This document shows, piece by piece, positions 45,066 through 53,529 of a stretch of DNA of 64,000 bases. Under the pieces are notes generated by a model. It ran no database searches, was not told where the DNA came from, and was given only the letters and a program-made list of their open reading frames with translations. A program made the translations under genes and the position numbers. Source of the DNA: Bacteroides salyersiae WAL 10018 = DSM 18765 = JCM 12988 (GTDB lineage Bacteria; Bacteroidota; Bacteroidia; Bacteroidales; Bacteroidaceae); NCBI RefSeq assembly GCF_000381365.1, contig NZ_KB905470.1, forward strand, positions 1 through 64,000, in the 5' to 3' direction. Numbering within the stretch: the first letter of the stretch is position 1; every line of letters begins with the position of its first letter.

Positions 45066-46991
45066 ATGAATATTATAAATTTAGGAATTCTTGCTCACAT
45101 TGATGCAGGAAAAACTTCCGTAACCGAGAATCTGCTGTTTGCCAGTGGAGCAACGGAAAAGTGCGGCTGTGTGGATAATGGTGACACCATAACGGACTCT
45201 ATGGATATAGAGAAACGTAGAGGAATTACTGTTCGGGCTTCTACGACATCTATTATCTGGAATGGTGTGAAATGCAATATCATTGACACTCCGGGACACA
45301 TGGATTTTATTGCGGAAGTGGAGCGGACATTCAAAATGCTTGATGGAGCAGTCCTCATCTTATCCGCAAAGGAAGGCATACAAGCGCAGACAAAGTTGCT
45401 GTTCAATACTTTACAGAAGCTGCAAATCCCGACAATTATATTTATCAATAAGATTGACCGAGCCGGTGTGAATTTGGAGCGTTTGTATCTGGATATAAAA
45501 GCAAATCTGTCTCAAGATGTCCTGTTTATGCAAAATGTTGTCGATGGATCGGTTTATCCGGTTTGCTCCCAAACATATATAAAGGAAGAATACAAAGAAT
45601 TTGTATGCAACCATGACGACAATATATTAGAACGATATTTGGCGGATAGCGAAATTTCACCGGCTGATTATTGGAATACGATAATCGCTCTTGTGGCAAA
45701 AGCCAAAGTCTATCCGGTGCTACATGGATCAGCAATGTTCAATATCGGTATCAATGAGTTGTTGGACGCCATCACTTCTTTTATACTTCCTCCGGCATCG
45801 GTCTCAAACAGACTTTCATCTTATCTTTATAAGATAGAGCATGACCCCAAAGGACATAAAAGAAGTTTTCTAAAAATAATTGACGGAAGTCTGAGACTTC
45901 GAGACGTTGTAAGAATCAACGATTCGGAAAAATTCATCAAGATTAAAAATCTAAAAACTATCAATCAGGGCAGAGAGATAAATGTTGATGAAGTGGGCGC
46001 CAATGATATCGCGATTGTAGAGGATATGGATGATTTTCGAATCGGAAATTATTTAGGTGCTGAACCTTGTTTGATTCAAGGATTATCGCATCAGCATCCC
46101 GCTCTCAAATCCTCCGTCCGGCCAGACAGGCCCGAAGAGAGAAGCAAGGTGATATCCGCTCTGAATACATTGTGGATTGAAGACCCGTCTTTGTCCTTTT
46201 CCATAAACTCATATAGTGATGAATTGGAAATCTCGTTATATGGTTTAACCCAAAAGGAAATCATACAGACATTGCTGGAAGAACGATTTTCCGTAAAGGT
46301 CCATTTTGATGAGATCAAGACTATATACAAAGAACGACCTGTAAAAAAGGTCAATAAGATTATTCAGATCGAAGTGCCGCCCAACCCTTATTGGGCCACA
46401 ATAGGGCTGACTCTTGAACCCTTACCGTTAGGGACAGGGTTGCAAATCGAAAGTGACATCTCCTATGGTTATCTGAACCATTCTTTTCAAAATGCCGTTT
46501 TTGAAGGGATTCGTATGTCTTGCCAATCCGGGTTACATGGATGGGAAGTGACTGATCTGAAAGTAACTTTTACTCAAGCCGAGTATTATAGCCCGGTAAG
46601 TACACCTGCTGATTTCAGACAGCTGACCCCTTATGTCTTCAGGCTGGCCTTGCAACAGTCAGGTGTGGACATTCTCGAACCGATGCTCTATTTTGAGTTG
46701 CAGATACCCCAAGCGGCAAGTTCCAAAGCTATTACAGATTTGCAAAAAATGATGTCTGAGATTGAAGACATCAGTTGCAATAATGAGTGGTGTCATATTA
46801 AAGGGAAAGTTCCATTAAATACAAGTAAAGACTATGCATCAGAAGTAAGTTCATACACTAAGGGCTTAGGCATTTTTATGGTTAAGCCATGCGGGTATCA
46901 AATAACAAAAGGCGGTTATTCTGATAATATCCGCATGAACGAAAAAGATAAACTTTTATTCATGTTCCAAAAATCAATGTCATCAAAATAA
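45066..46991 (+). CDS. tetQ: Ribosomal protection protein Tet(Q)
   Basis: 641 residues from the ATG at 45066 (MNIINLGILAHIDAGKT); a GTG at 45018 gives the 657-residue version sometimes annotated. It is an EF-G-like GTPase that removes tetracycline from the ribosome. GTPase motifs are AHIDAGKTS (G1), DTPGHMDF (G3) and NKIDRAG (G4). The C-terminal part matches EF-G domains IV-V. It is the first gene of the tetQ-rteA-rteB operon under leader control. The stop overlaps the rteA ATG by one base. Confidence 0.98.
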   Translation: MNIINLGILAHIDAGKTSVTENLLFASGATEKCGCVDNGDTITDSMDIEKRRGITVRASTTSIIWNGVKCNIIDTPGHMDFIAEVERTFKMLDGAVLILSAKEGIQAQTKLLFNTLQKLQIPTIIFINKIDRAGVNLERLYLDIKANLSQDVLFMQNVVDGSVYPVCSQTYIKEEYKEFVCNHDDNILERYLADSEISPADYWNTIIALVAKAKVYPVLHGSAMFNIGINELLDAITSFILPPASVSNRLSSYLYKIEHDPKGHKRSFLKIIDGSLRLRDVVRINDSEKFIKIKNLKTINQGREINVDEVGANDIAIVEDMDDFRIGNYLGAEPCLIQGLSHQHPALKSSVRPDRPEERSKVISALNTLWIEDPSLSFSINSYSDELEISLYGLTQKEIIQTLLEERFSVKVHFDEIKTIYKERPVKKVNKIIQIEVPPNPYWATIGLTLEPLPLGTGLQIESDISYGYLNHSFQNAVFEGIRMSCQSGLHGWEVTDLKVTFTQAEYYSPVSTPADFRQLTPYVFRLALQQSGVDILEPMLYFELQIPQAASSKAITDLQKMMSEIEDISCNNEWCHIKGKVPLNTSKDYASEVSSYTKGLGIFMVKPCGYQITKGGYSDNIRMNEKDKLLFMFQKSMSSK

Positions 46992-49309
46992 TGGAGCGGT
47001 CAGGAAATTTCTATAAGGCAATACAGTTGGGATATATACTTATCTCCATTCTTATCGGATGTATGGCATATAATAGCCTCTATGAATGGCAGGAGATAGA
47101 AGCATTAGAACTTGGCAATAAAAAAATAGACGAGCTCCGAAAAGAAATAAACAATATCAATATTCAAATGATAAAATTTTCTCTATTGGGTGAAACAATA
47201 CTGGAATGGAACGATAAAGATATCGAGCATTACCATGCACGGCGTATGGCAATGGACAGTATGCTTTGCCGTTTCAAGGCCACCTATCCAGCAGAGCGCA
47301 TCGATAGTGTGCGCAGTCTTTTAGAGGATAAGGAACGACAGATGTTCCAGATAGTCCGGTTAATGGATGAACAACAATCTATTAACAAGAAGATAGCCAA
47401 TCAAATTCCGGTTATTGTGCAGAAAAGTGTGCAGGAACAGTCCAAAAAGCCAAAACGAAAAGGTTTCTTGAGCATCTTCGGCAAAAAAGAGGGAACGAAG
47501 CCAACGACAACAACGACTACGCTCCGTTCATCCAATAGAAACATGGTCAACGAACAGAATGCGCAGAGCCGTCGATTGTCAGAACAAGCCGATAGTCTTG
47601 CTGCCCGTAATGCAGAACTTAACAGACAACTGCAAGGATTGATTTGCCAAATCGAAAAGAAGGTGCAATCTGATTTACAAAATAGAGAAAGCGAGATAAC
47701 AGCCATGCGTAAAAAATCATTTATGCAGATAGGCGGCTTGATGGGATTTGTTCTTTTGCTGTTGGTCATTTCCTATATCATCATACACCGTGATGCAAAG
47801 AACATTAAACGATACAAACGCAAGACAACGGATTTGATCGAGCAATTGGAACAGTCCGTGCAACAAAATGAGATACTCATAACCTCCCGAAAGAAAGCGG
47901 TATATACTATTACCCATGAGTTGCGTACACCACTGACGGCAATAACCGGCTATACCGAACTTTTGCGGAAAGAATGCAATAGCGGTAATAATGGGCAATA
48001 TATCCAAAATATACTGCAATCCTCCGACCGTATGCGGGATATGCTCAACACTTTGCTTGACTTCTTCCGCCTGGACAACGGCAAGGAACAGCCCCGTCTG
48101 TCACCCTGCCGGATTTCTGCAATCACGCACACACTTGAAACGGAGTTCATGCCTGTTGCCGTGAACAAAGGGTTGTCCTTGTCCGTGAAGACTGGACACG
48201 ATGCCATTGTATTGACCGACAAAGAGCGAATAATACAAATCGGGAATAACCTGCTGTCAAACGCTGTCAAGTTCACAGAAGAAGGCGGTGTTTCTTTGAT
48301 TACTGAATATGATAATGGAGTTCTGACACTGGTCATTGAAGATACAGGTACAGGCATGACAGAAGAGGAACAGAAACAAGCGTTCGGTGCGTTTGAACGT
48401 CTATCAAATGCCGCTGCAAAGGAGGGTTTCGGGCTTGGGCTTGCCATAATGCGTAATATTGTGTCGATGCTTGGCGGAACAATCCGTTTGGACAGCAAGA
48501 AAGGGAAAGGCAGTCGTTTCACAGTTGAAATTTCTATGCAGGAAGCTGAAGAACAGCTTGGATATACAAGCAATACACCTGTTTATCATAACAATAAATT
48601 CCATGATGTTGTCGCCATTGACAATGATGAGGTATTACTTCTAATGCTGAAAGAGATGTATTCCCAAGAAGGAATACACTGCGACACTTGCACCGATGCT
48701 GCGGCACTGATGGAAATGATACGCCAGAAAGAATACAGCCTGTTGCTGACAGACTTGAATATGCCTGGTATAAACGGTTTCGAATTGCTGGAACTGTTGC
48801 GTTCGTCCAACGTGGGCAATTCACCAACAATCCCGGTGGTTGTGGCAACCGCTTCGGGCAGTTGTAACAAAGGGGAACTATTGGCAAAAGGCTTTGCCGG
48901 ATGCCTGTTCAAGCCGTTCTCCATATCGGAACTGATGGAGGTTTCCGACAGGTGTGCCATAAAAGCGACACCGGACGGGAAACCGGACTTTTCCGCCTTA
49001 TTGTCCTATGGCAATGAAGCCGTCATGCTGGAAAAGTTGATAACTGAAACAGAAAAGGAAATGCAGGCGGTACGGGATGCAGCAAAAGAAAAAGACCTGC
49101 AAAAGCTGGATTCCCTGATCCACCACCTGCGCAGTTCGTGGGAGGTGCTCCGTGCCGACCAACCGCTGAATGTACTTTACGGATTGCTTCGTGGCGATGC
49201 TCTCCCGGATGGTGAAGCGTTAAGCCATGCCGTGACTGCTGTGCTGGATAAGGGAGTGGAAATAATACGGTTGGCAGAAGAGGAAAGGAGAAAATACGAA
49301 GATGGATAA
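46991..49309 (+). CDS. rteA: Hybrid sensor histidine kinase RteA
   Basis: 772 residues. Two membrane segments (about 10-29 and 245-268) flank a coiled periplasmic or cytoplasmic region. HisKA follows with His309 in THELRTPLTAITGY, then the ATPase domain (NNLLSNAVKFTEEGG, GFGLGLAIMRN). A receiver domain has Asp588 in LLTDLNMPG, and a C-terminal HPt-like segment has HHLRSSWEVL. It senses a signal still unknown and acts with RteB. It is translationally coupled to both neighbours. Confidence 0.95.
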   Translation: MERSGNFYKAIQLGYILISILIGCMAYNSLYEWQEIEALELGNKKIDELRKEINNINIQMIKFSLLGETILEWNDKDIEHYHARRMAMDSMLCRFKATYPAERIDSVRSLLEDKERQMFQIVRLMDEQQSINKKIANQIPVIVQKSVQEQSKKPKRKGFLSIFGKKEGTKPTTTTTTLRSSNRNMVNEQNAQSRRLSEQADSLAARNAELNRQLQGLICQIEKKVQSDLQNRESEITAMRKKSFMQIGGLMGFVLLLLVISYIIIHRDAKNIKRYKRKTTDLIEQLEQSVQQNEILITSRKKAVYTITHELRTPLTAITGYTELLRKECNSGNNGQYIQNILQSSDRMRDMLNTLLDFFRLDNGKEQPRLSPCRISAITHTLETEFMPVAVNKGLSLSVKTGHDAIVLTDKERIIQIGNNLLSNAVKFTEEGGVSLITEYDNGVLTLVIEDTGTGMTEEEQKQAFGAFERLSNAAAKEGFGLGLAIMRNIVSMLGGTIRLDSKKGKGSRFTVEISMQEAEEQLGYTSNTPVYHNNKFHDVVAIDNDEVLLLMLKEMYSQEGIHCDTCTDAAALMEMIRQKEYSLLLTDLNMPGINGFELLELLRSSNVGNSPTIPVVVATASGSCNKGELLAKGFAGCLFKPFSISELMEVSDRCAIKATPDGKPDFSALLSYGNEAVMLEKLITETEKEMQAVRDAAKEKDLQKLDSLIHHLRSSWEVLRADQPLNVLYGLLRGDALPDGEALSHAVTAVLDKGVEIIRLAEEERRKYEDG

Positions 49310-50624
49310 GACAAAAATAATTGTGGTGGAAGACAACATCGTGTATTGCGAATATGTCTGCAATATGCTGTCACGGGAGGGCTACCGCAATATGAAGGCT
49401 TACCACCTCTCAACCGCGAAGAAACATCTGCAACAGGCAACAGATAATGATATCGTGGTTGCCGACCTGCGTCTGCCTGACGGCAGTGGCATAGACCTTT
49501 TGTGCTGGATGCGAAAGGAGGGAAAGATGCAGCCCTTCATCATTATGACCGACTACGCCGAAGTTAATACCGCCGTGGAAAGCATGAAACTCGGCTCGAT
49601 AGACTATATTCCCAAACAGCTTGTGGAGGATAAACTTGTCCCCCTGATCCGTTCCATACTGAAAGAACGTCAGGCAGGACAACGCCGTATGCCTGTATTC
49701 GCCCGTGAAGGTTCCGCTTTTCAGAAAATCATGCACCGGATAAGGCTGGTAGCCGCCACCGACATGAGCGTGATGATATTTGGTGAGAACGGCACGGGTA
49801 AGGAGCATATTGCCCATCTGTTGCATGACAAGAGCAAACGTGCAGGCAAGCCATTTGTGGCGGTGGACTGCGGTTCACTCTCCAAAGAGCTTGCACCGTC
49901 GGCTTTCTTCGGACACGTCAAGGGAGCGTTTACAGGTGCGGACAATGCCAAGAAAGGATATTTCCATGAGGCGGAAGGCGGCACGCTTTTTCTGGACGAG
50001 GTAGGAAACCTCGCGTTGGAAACCCAACAGATGTTGCTCCGCGCCATACAGGAGAGGCGGTATCGCCCGGTCGGAGACAAGGCAGACCGGAATTTCAATG
50101 TCCGCATCATCGCTGCTACCAATGAAGATTTGGAAGTAGCGGTGAATGAAAAGCGTTTTCGGCAGGATCTTCTGTACCGCCTGCACGACTTCGGGATAAC
50201 CGTTCCTCCGTTGCGTGACTGTCAGGAAGACATCATGCCGCTGGCAGAGTTCTTCCGTGATATGGCAAACAGAGAGCTGGAGTGTAGCGTGAGCGGGTTC
50301 AGTTCCGAAGCACGTAAAGCGTTGCTGACACACGCATGGCCGGGCAACGTGCGGGAACTTCGGCAGAAAGTTATGGGTGCTGTATTGCAGGCGCAGGAAG
50401 GTGTTGTCATGAAAGAGCATCTGGAACTTGCCGTGACGAAACCGACCTCTACTGTCAGCTTCGCCTTGCGCAATGACGCGGAGGATAAGGAGCGGATATT
50501 GCGTGCGTTGAAACAGGCAAACGGCAACCGGAGTGTCGCCGCAGAACTGCTCGGCATAGGCAGGACAACACTATACAGCAAACTTGAAGAGTATGGACTT
50601 AAATATAAATTCAAGCAATCATAG
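49302..50624 (+). CDS. rteB: NtrC-family response regulator RteB
   Basis: 440 residues. The receiver domain has phospho-acceptor Asp55 (VVADLRLPDGSG). The AAA+ domain shows GENGTGKEHIA (Walker A) near 163-173 and GAFTGAD near 206-212, the sigma-54 contact loop. The Fis-type HTH reads NRSVAAELLGIGRTTLYSKL near 406-425. It activates rteC transcription in CTnDOT. The start overlaps rteA by 8 nt. A -7 box for the next transcript lies just after its stop. Confidence 0.96.
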   Translation: MDKTKIIVVEDNIVYCEYVCNMLSREGYRNMKAYHLSTAKKHLQQATDNDIVVADLRLPDGSGIDLLCWMRKEGKMQPFIIMTDYAEVNTAVESMKLGSIDYIPKQLVEDKLVPLIRSILKERQAGQRRMPVFAREGSAFQKIMHRIRLVAATDMSVMIFGENGTGKEHIAHLLHDKSKRAGKPFVAVDCGSLSKELAPSAFFGHVKGAFTGADNAKKGYFHEAEGGTLFLDEVGNLALETQQMLLRAIQERRYRPVGDKADRNFNVRIIAATNEDLEVAVNEKRFRQDLLYRLHDFGITVPPLRDCQEDIMPLAEFFRDMANRELECSVSGFSSEARKALLTHAWPGNVRELRQKVMGAVLQAQEGVVMKEHLELAVTKPTSTVSFALRNDAEDKERILRALKQANGNRSVAAELLGIGRTTLYSKLEEYGLKYKFKQS

Positions 50625-50660
50625 CCCGTAATTCACTGAATTTGGCTATCTTTGCATAAC

Positions 50661-50878
50661 ATTTGAGAAAAACGGCGATTGGCAGGAGCTTTTCGCCGCC
50701 AACATATAGGATAAGACCGCAAGGCGTTTCAAGCGAAAATCTGGTAAATTGGAACTACGGAGACGATTGCGTGATGCTTATGCTATGCTTACGCATAGCG
50801 TGCATTCACGTACTCTCCGTAAAGGCTTTACCAGAGCCATCGCTTGAAGGTAGTGTGAATTGCACGCTACTTTTTTAC
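50661..50878 (+). ncRNA. Structured RNA with own promoter and terminator (novel candidate)
   Basis: A -7 box TATCTTTG (50647-50654) lies just after rteB. Hairpin CGGCGA/TCGCCG (50673-50698) follows. A rod comes next: TTCAAGCGA/TCGCTTGAA (50728-50736, 50840-50848), GGTAAA/TTTACC (50743-50748, 50827-50832), ACGGAGA/TCTCCGT (50757-50763, 50814-50820), CGTGA/TCACG (50770-50774, 50806-50810) and CTATGC/GCATAG (50783-50788, 50793-50798) with a TTAC loop. The end is a terminator: GTAGTGTG/CACGCTAC, then TTTTTT. All stems nest. It is a small RNA gene or an attenuating leader of the next gene. No -33 box is clear. Confidence 0.65.
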
Positions 50879-50903
50879 CCTTGCCTAACGAAAGGAAACG
50901 ATT

Positions 50904-51326
50904 ATGGGTAAAGTTCAGATTCTCGCCGTACTGACGATGGACGGATGTCTTTCTTCAGAGTTATATGATAAAGCACATCAGGATTTGTGCCTTGACCGTT
51001 GCGGTCTTGATGAAATCAGGAAGAAAGCCCTTTACCGTGTGACACCGGACTATTCCATTTCAATGCTGCACGAATGGAGAAAAGACGGCACAAACATCCG
51101 TTACCTCGCGGAAGCCACACTGGATACGGCAGATTATATAAACGGACTACTGCGTATGCACGCTGTGGATGAAATCATACTATACACCGTTCCTTTCATA
51201 TCCGGAAGCGGACGACATTTTTTTAAGTCGGCTCTGCCAGAGCAACACTGGACGCTTTCCTCCTTGAAAAGCTATTCCAACGGTGTATGTCGCATTATCT
51301 ATATCCTTGATAAAAAAGCAAGATAG
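50904..51326 (+). CDS. RibD C-terminal / dihydrofolate reductase-like protein
   Basis: 140 residues starting MGKVQILAVLTMDGCLSS, the N-terminus typical of RibD_C/DHFR-like folds. TVPFISGSGRHFF near 100-112 matches the family end. It is shorter than usual because the middle is compact. The substrate is unknown. It lies between rteB and rteC, 26 bp after the terminator of the structured RNA, so it may be read only when that terminator is passed. Its place in the regulatory cluster is unexplained. Confidence 0.75.
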   Translation: MGKVQILAVLTMDGCLSSELYDKAHQDLCLDRCGLDEIRKKALYRVTPDYSISMLHEWRKDGTNIRYLAEATLDTADYINGLLRMHAVDEIILYTVPFISGSGRHFFKSALPEQHWTLSSLKSYSNGVCRIIYILDKKAR

Positions 51327-51516
51327 CCAAAATGTGCGGCAAGCATACATTTCTATTTTCAGGAATAGAATAAATGTTCTGATTACAAACAATTTAAGTC
51401 GGAGATAATTTGTCCTTGTGAAAAAATATTGAATTTTATACCTCTGAAATCCAGTACTTTGTAAAATTGAGTGTTGGATTTTTTATTTTCTGCCGCGTTT
51501 TTTGCCAATTATATTC

Positions 51517-52170
51517 ATGTGCGCACGCAGAAAACAAAGTGTAATTTTCAAAATTGACAGAACCATGAATTATTTCTTGCTGGCGGAAACCGACTTTTTC
51601 CGCCTGATAAACGAAGCCGGTGACTGCAATATGGAAACGGCATACACGGCTTTTGCCACCCAAGTGATCGAACTGTGTAACGGTAGCATGGACGCGAACC
51701 TTACCGTCATCGCGCTTGCCTACATCGAAATCGAGTTGCAGCACCATCCCGTGCGCAACCTGTCAGAAGAAAAGAGAGAGATTGCCGCCTATGTCAGCAA
51801 GGCCCTGTCTTTCGTGAGGAAGATGCAGAAATTCCTTGCCACGCCCCAAGTGCCGCCACTGATATCCGCCAACAACACAACAGAAACCGCCACCAGCCTC
51901 CTGCAATGGACGGGCAATGCCATCGACCTCGTGGAACTTATCTACGGCATCGACGAGATGGGCTGCATCAACAACGGCAACATGCCGCTCAAACAGCTTG
52001 CCCCGCTCCTTTACAAGATATTCGGGGTTGAGTCGAAGGACTGCTACCGTTTCTACACCGATATCAAACGCCGGAAGAACGAAAGCCGCACCTACTTCCT
52101 TGACAGAATGCAGGAGAAATTGAACGAGAGGATGCTGCGCGATGATGAGTTGGATCGTATGAGGAGATAA
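51517..52170 (+). CDS. rteC: Transcriptional activator RteC
   Basis: 217 residues from the ATG at 51517 (MCARRKQ); the ATG at 51565 (MNYFLLAE) is an alternative. It is mostly helical. The C-terminal YRFYTDIKRRKNESRTYFLDRMQEKLNER is the likely DNA-binding part. In CTnDOT RteC, made under RteB control, binds inverted half-sites upstream of xis2c and switches on excision. The palindrome at 33383-33397 is a candidate target. It is followed by an AT-rich cargo segment. Confidence 0.92.
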   Translation: MCARRKQSVIFKIDRTMNYFLLAETDFFRLINEAGDCNMETAYTAFATQVIELCNGSMDANLTVIALAYIEIELQHHPVRNLSEEKREIAAYVSKALSFVRKMQKFLATPQVPPLISANNTTETATSLLQWTGNAIDLVELIYGIDEMGCINNGNMPLKQLAPLLYKIFGVESKDCYRFYTDIKRRKNESRTYFLDRMQEKLNERMLRDDELDRMRR

Positions 52171-52214
52171 AAAACAAATTCATTAGAATAAATCACATCA
52201 ATTCAATTCATTAT

Positions 52215-52245
52215 TTTGTTATATTAGAAAAAGATATTAACTTTG
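52215..52245 (+). promoter_or_regulatory. Promoter of the Panacea-type gene pair
   Basis: TTTG (52215-52218), 19 bases, TAACTTTG (52238-52245): an exact Bacteroidetes promoter. It gives the following two genes their own transcript, separate from rteC. Confidence 0.8.
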
Positions 52246-52273
52246 CATTGAAATTGATATAGTCATAATTCAG

Positions 52274-52753
52274 ATGAACTCAATACACGATATAACAGAC
52301 TACATTATCTTACGAGTAAAATCGGAAGATAGATTTGCGTCTTTAATAAATTTAAAGTTGCAGAAGTTATTGTATTATGTTCAAGCATGGTCTTATGGTA
52401 TCAATAAAAAACCTATGTTTGACGGCGAGTTTGAAGCATGGATTCATGGTCCGGTAAATCGAGAAATCTACAATCGATTTAATTCTACAAAATATCTCTA
52501 TTCAGAAATCAATATTGATGATTGCATGAATCACAATGTGAGTTTATCATCAGAAGACGCTGAATTCATTGACTTTATATTGGAGAATTATCTTAAATAT
52601 AGCGGTGCTGAATTAGAACGATTGTCCCACAATGAGATGCCTTGGATTGAAACACGTGGAGATTTAAATGTAAATGAGCGTTGTGACAAGGTTATTACTC
52701 CAGAACTAATGATTGAGTATTATGGGAAAAAATGGGAAACTATTAAATCTTAA
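52274..52753 (+). CDS. Panacea-domain (SocA-like, DUF4065) antitoxin candidate
   Basis: 159 residues. The family signature LKLQKLLYYVQAWSYGINKKPMFDGEFEAWIHGPV spans about 28-62. Panacea domains act as antitoxins for many unrelated toxins, often with the toxin gene adjacent. Here the next gene overlaps by 32 nt. Both genes are much more AT-rich than rteC and mobC, so the pair looks like acquired cargo that would stabilise the ICE. Confidence 0.85.
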   Translation: MNSIHDITDYIILRVKSEDRFASLINLKLQKLLYYVQAWSYGINKKPMFDGEFEAWIHGPVNREIYNRFNSTKYLYSEINIDDCMNHNVSLSSEDAEFIDFILENYLKYSGAELERLSHNEMPWIETRGDLNVNERCDKVITPELMIEYYGKKWETIKS

Positions 52754-53477
52754 TTCAGATTCTCCTAAATACGGAAACAAATCATTAGTTACCAAAGAAC
52801 AAGAAAATGAGTTAAAGAGAAGGAAGATAACTTTTTCCTTCTCTTACTTTAAGCAGATACCTAATTTTCAGATTGGAGAGTGTTCTAAGGGATGGCATAT
52901 TGGGCTTCTTGAAAGATTAGGTGCTTTGGGTACTATGACACCGCAAGAAGTATTAGAAGAAAATAGAGGTAGTATTGCATTAAGATGTCATCCAATAGAT
53001 TGGAGTGCTAAAAACATTCCTATTCAACGAAAAGATTTAGATTGGCTACCAAAAGAAATATTGGACAATGAGACAGATTTTCCAATAATGCAATTTTCGA
53101 TAACAAAAAGTACGGGGCGTATTGTAGGTTATTTTGATCGGGATTCTTCTATATTTCACATAGTATTATTAGATCCTGAACATAATATACAACCGGCAAA
53201 GAAAACTAATTATCAAATACAACCAACTACAAAAGGGTTATCTCAATATGATGATTTATTAAATAAGTTGGAACGAATTAAAAGTATCGTATCAGATTGT
53301 TCTGATAAAAAGTGCAAATTGCATTCACATATTAGTGTTATAGAAGAATTACATGACAATATTGTTTATATAGGACTTGATAATGACTTCTATAGCACTT
53401 ATCAAGAAATCTTAAAGAAAATTCCATTGCAAAAAATTTTGGAAAACGGAATCTTAGTAAGTATGGATAATGCTTAA
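52722..53477 (+). CDS. Unknown partner of Panacea gene, putative toxin
   Basis: 251 residues from the ATG at 52722; a TTG at 52713 is the alternative. I do not recognise a catalytic family. The segment GRIVGYFDRDSSIFHIVLLDPEHNIQP resembles a recurring 'G-Y-F...F-I-V-x-LDP-x-H' pattern I associate with uncharacterised proteins. There is no signal peptide or membrane segment. Overlap with the antitoxin gene suggests translational coupling. The toxin role rests on context only. Confidence 0.6.
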   Translation: MGKNGKLLNLNSDSPKYGNKSLVTKEQENELKRRKITFSFSYFKQIPNFQIGECSKGWHIGLLERLGALGTMTPQEVLEENRGSIALRCHPIDWSAKNIPIQRKDLDWLPKEILDNETDFPIMQFSITKSTGRIVGYFDRDSSIFHIVLLDPEHNIQPAKKTNYQIQPTTKGLSQYDDLLNKLERIKSIVSDCSDKKCKLHSHISVIEELHDNIVYIGLDNDFYSTYQEILKKIPLQKILENGILVSMDNA

Positions 53478-53482
53478 GTTCT

Positions 53483-53527
53483 AAAAAAATGAAGAAAGGT
53501 TTATGGTAAGCCTTTCTTCATTTTTTT
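53483..53527. terminator. Bidirectional terminator
   Basis: AAAAAAATGAAGAAAGG and its inverse CCTTTCTTCATTTTTTT form a 17-bp stem with A and T tails. It separates the convergent toxin-antitoxin pair and mobC. Confidence 0.9.
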
Positions 53528-53529
53528 AT

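Noticed and set aside
50727..50849. Retron msr-msd RNA
   Set aside because: The fold is a single rod and there is no reverse transcriptase gene beside it; the intron RT is about 4 kb away and of the wrong type.
50727..50849. Integron attC site
   Set aside because: It lacks AAC/GTT ends and the conserved centre of the array elements, and is followed by a terminator.
50663..50911. 82-codon frame over the structured RNA
   Set aside because: The hairpins and terminator explain the sequence; the peptide has no family pattern and would end in the next gene.
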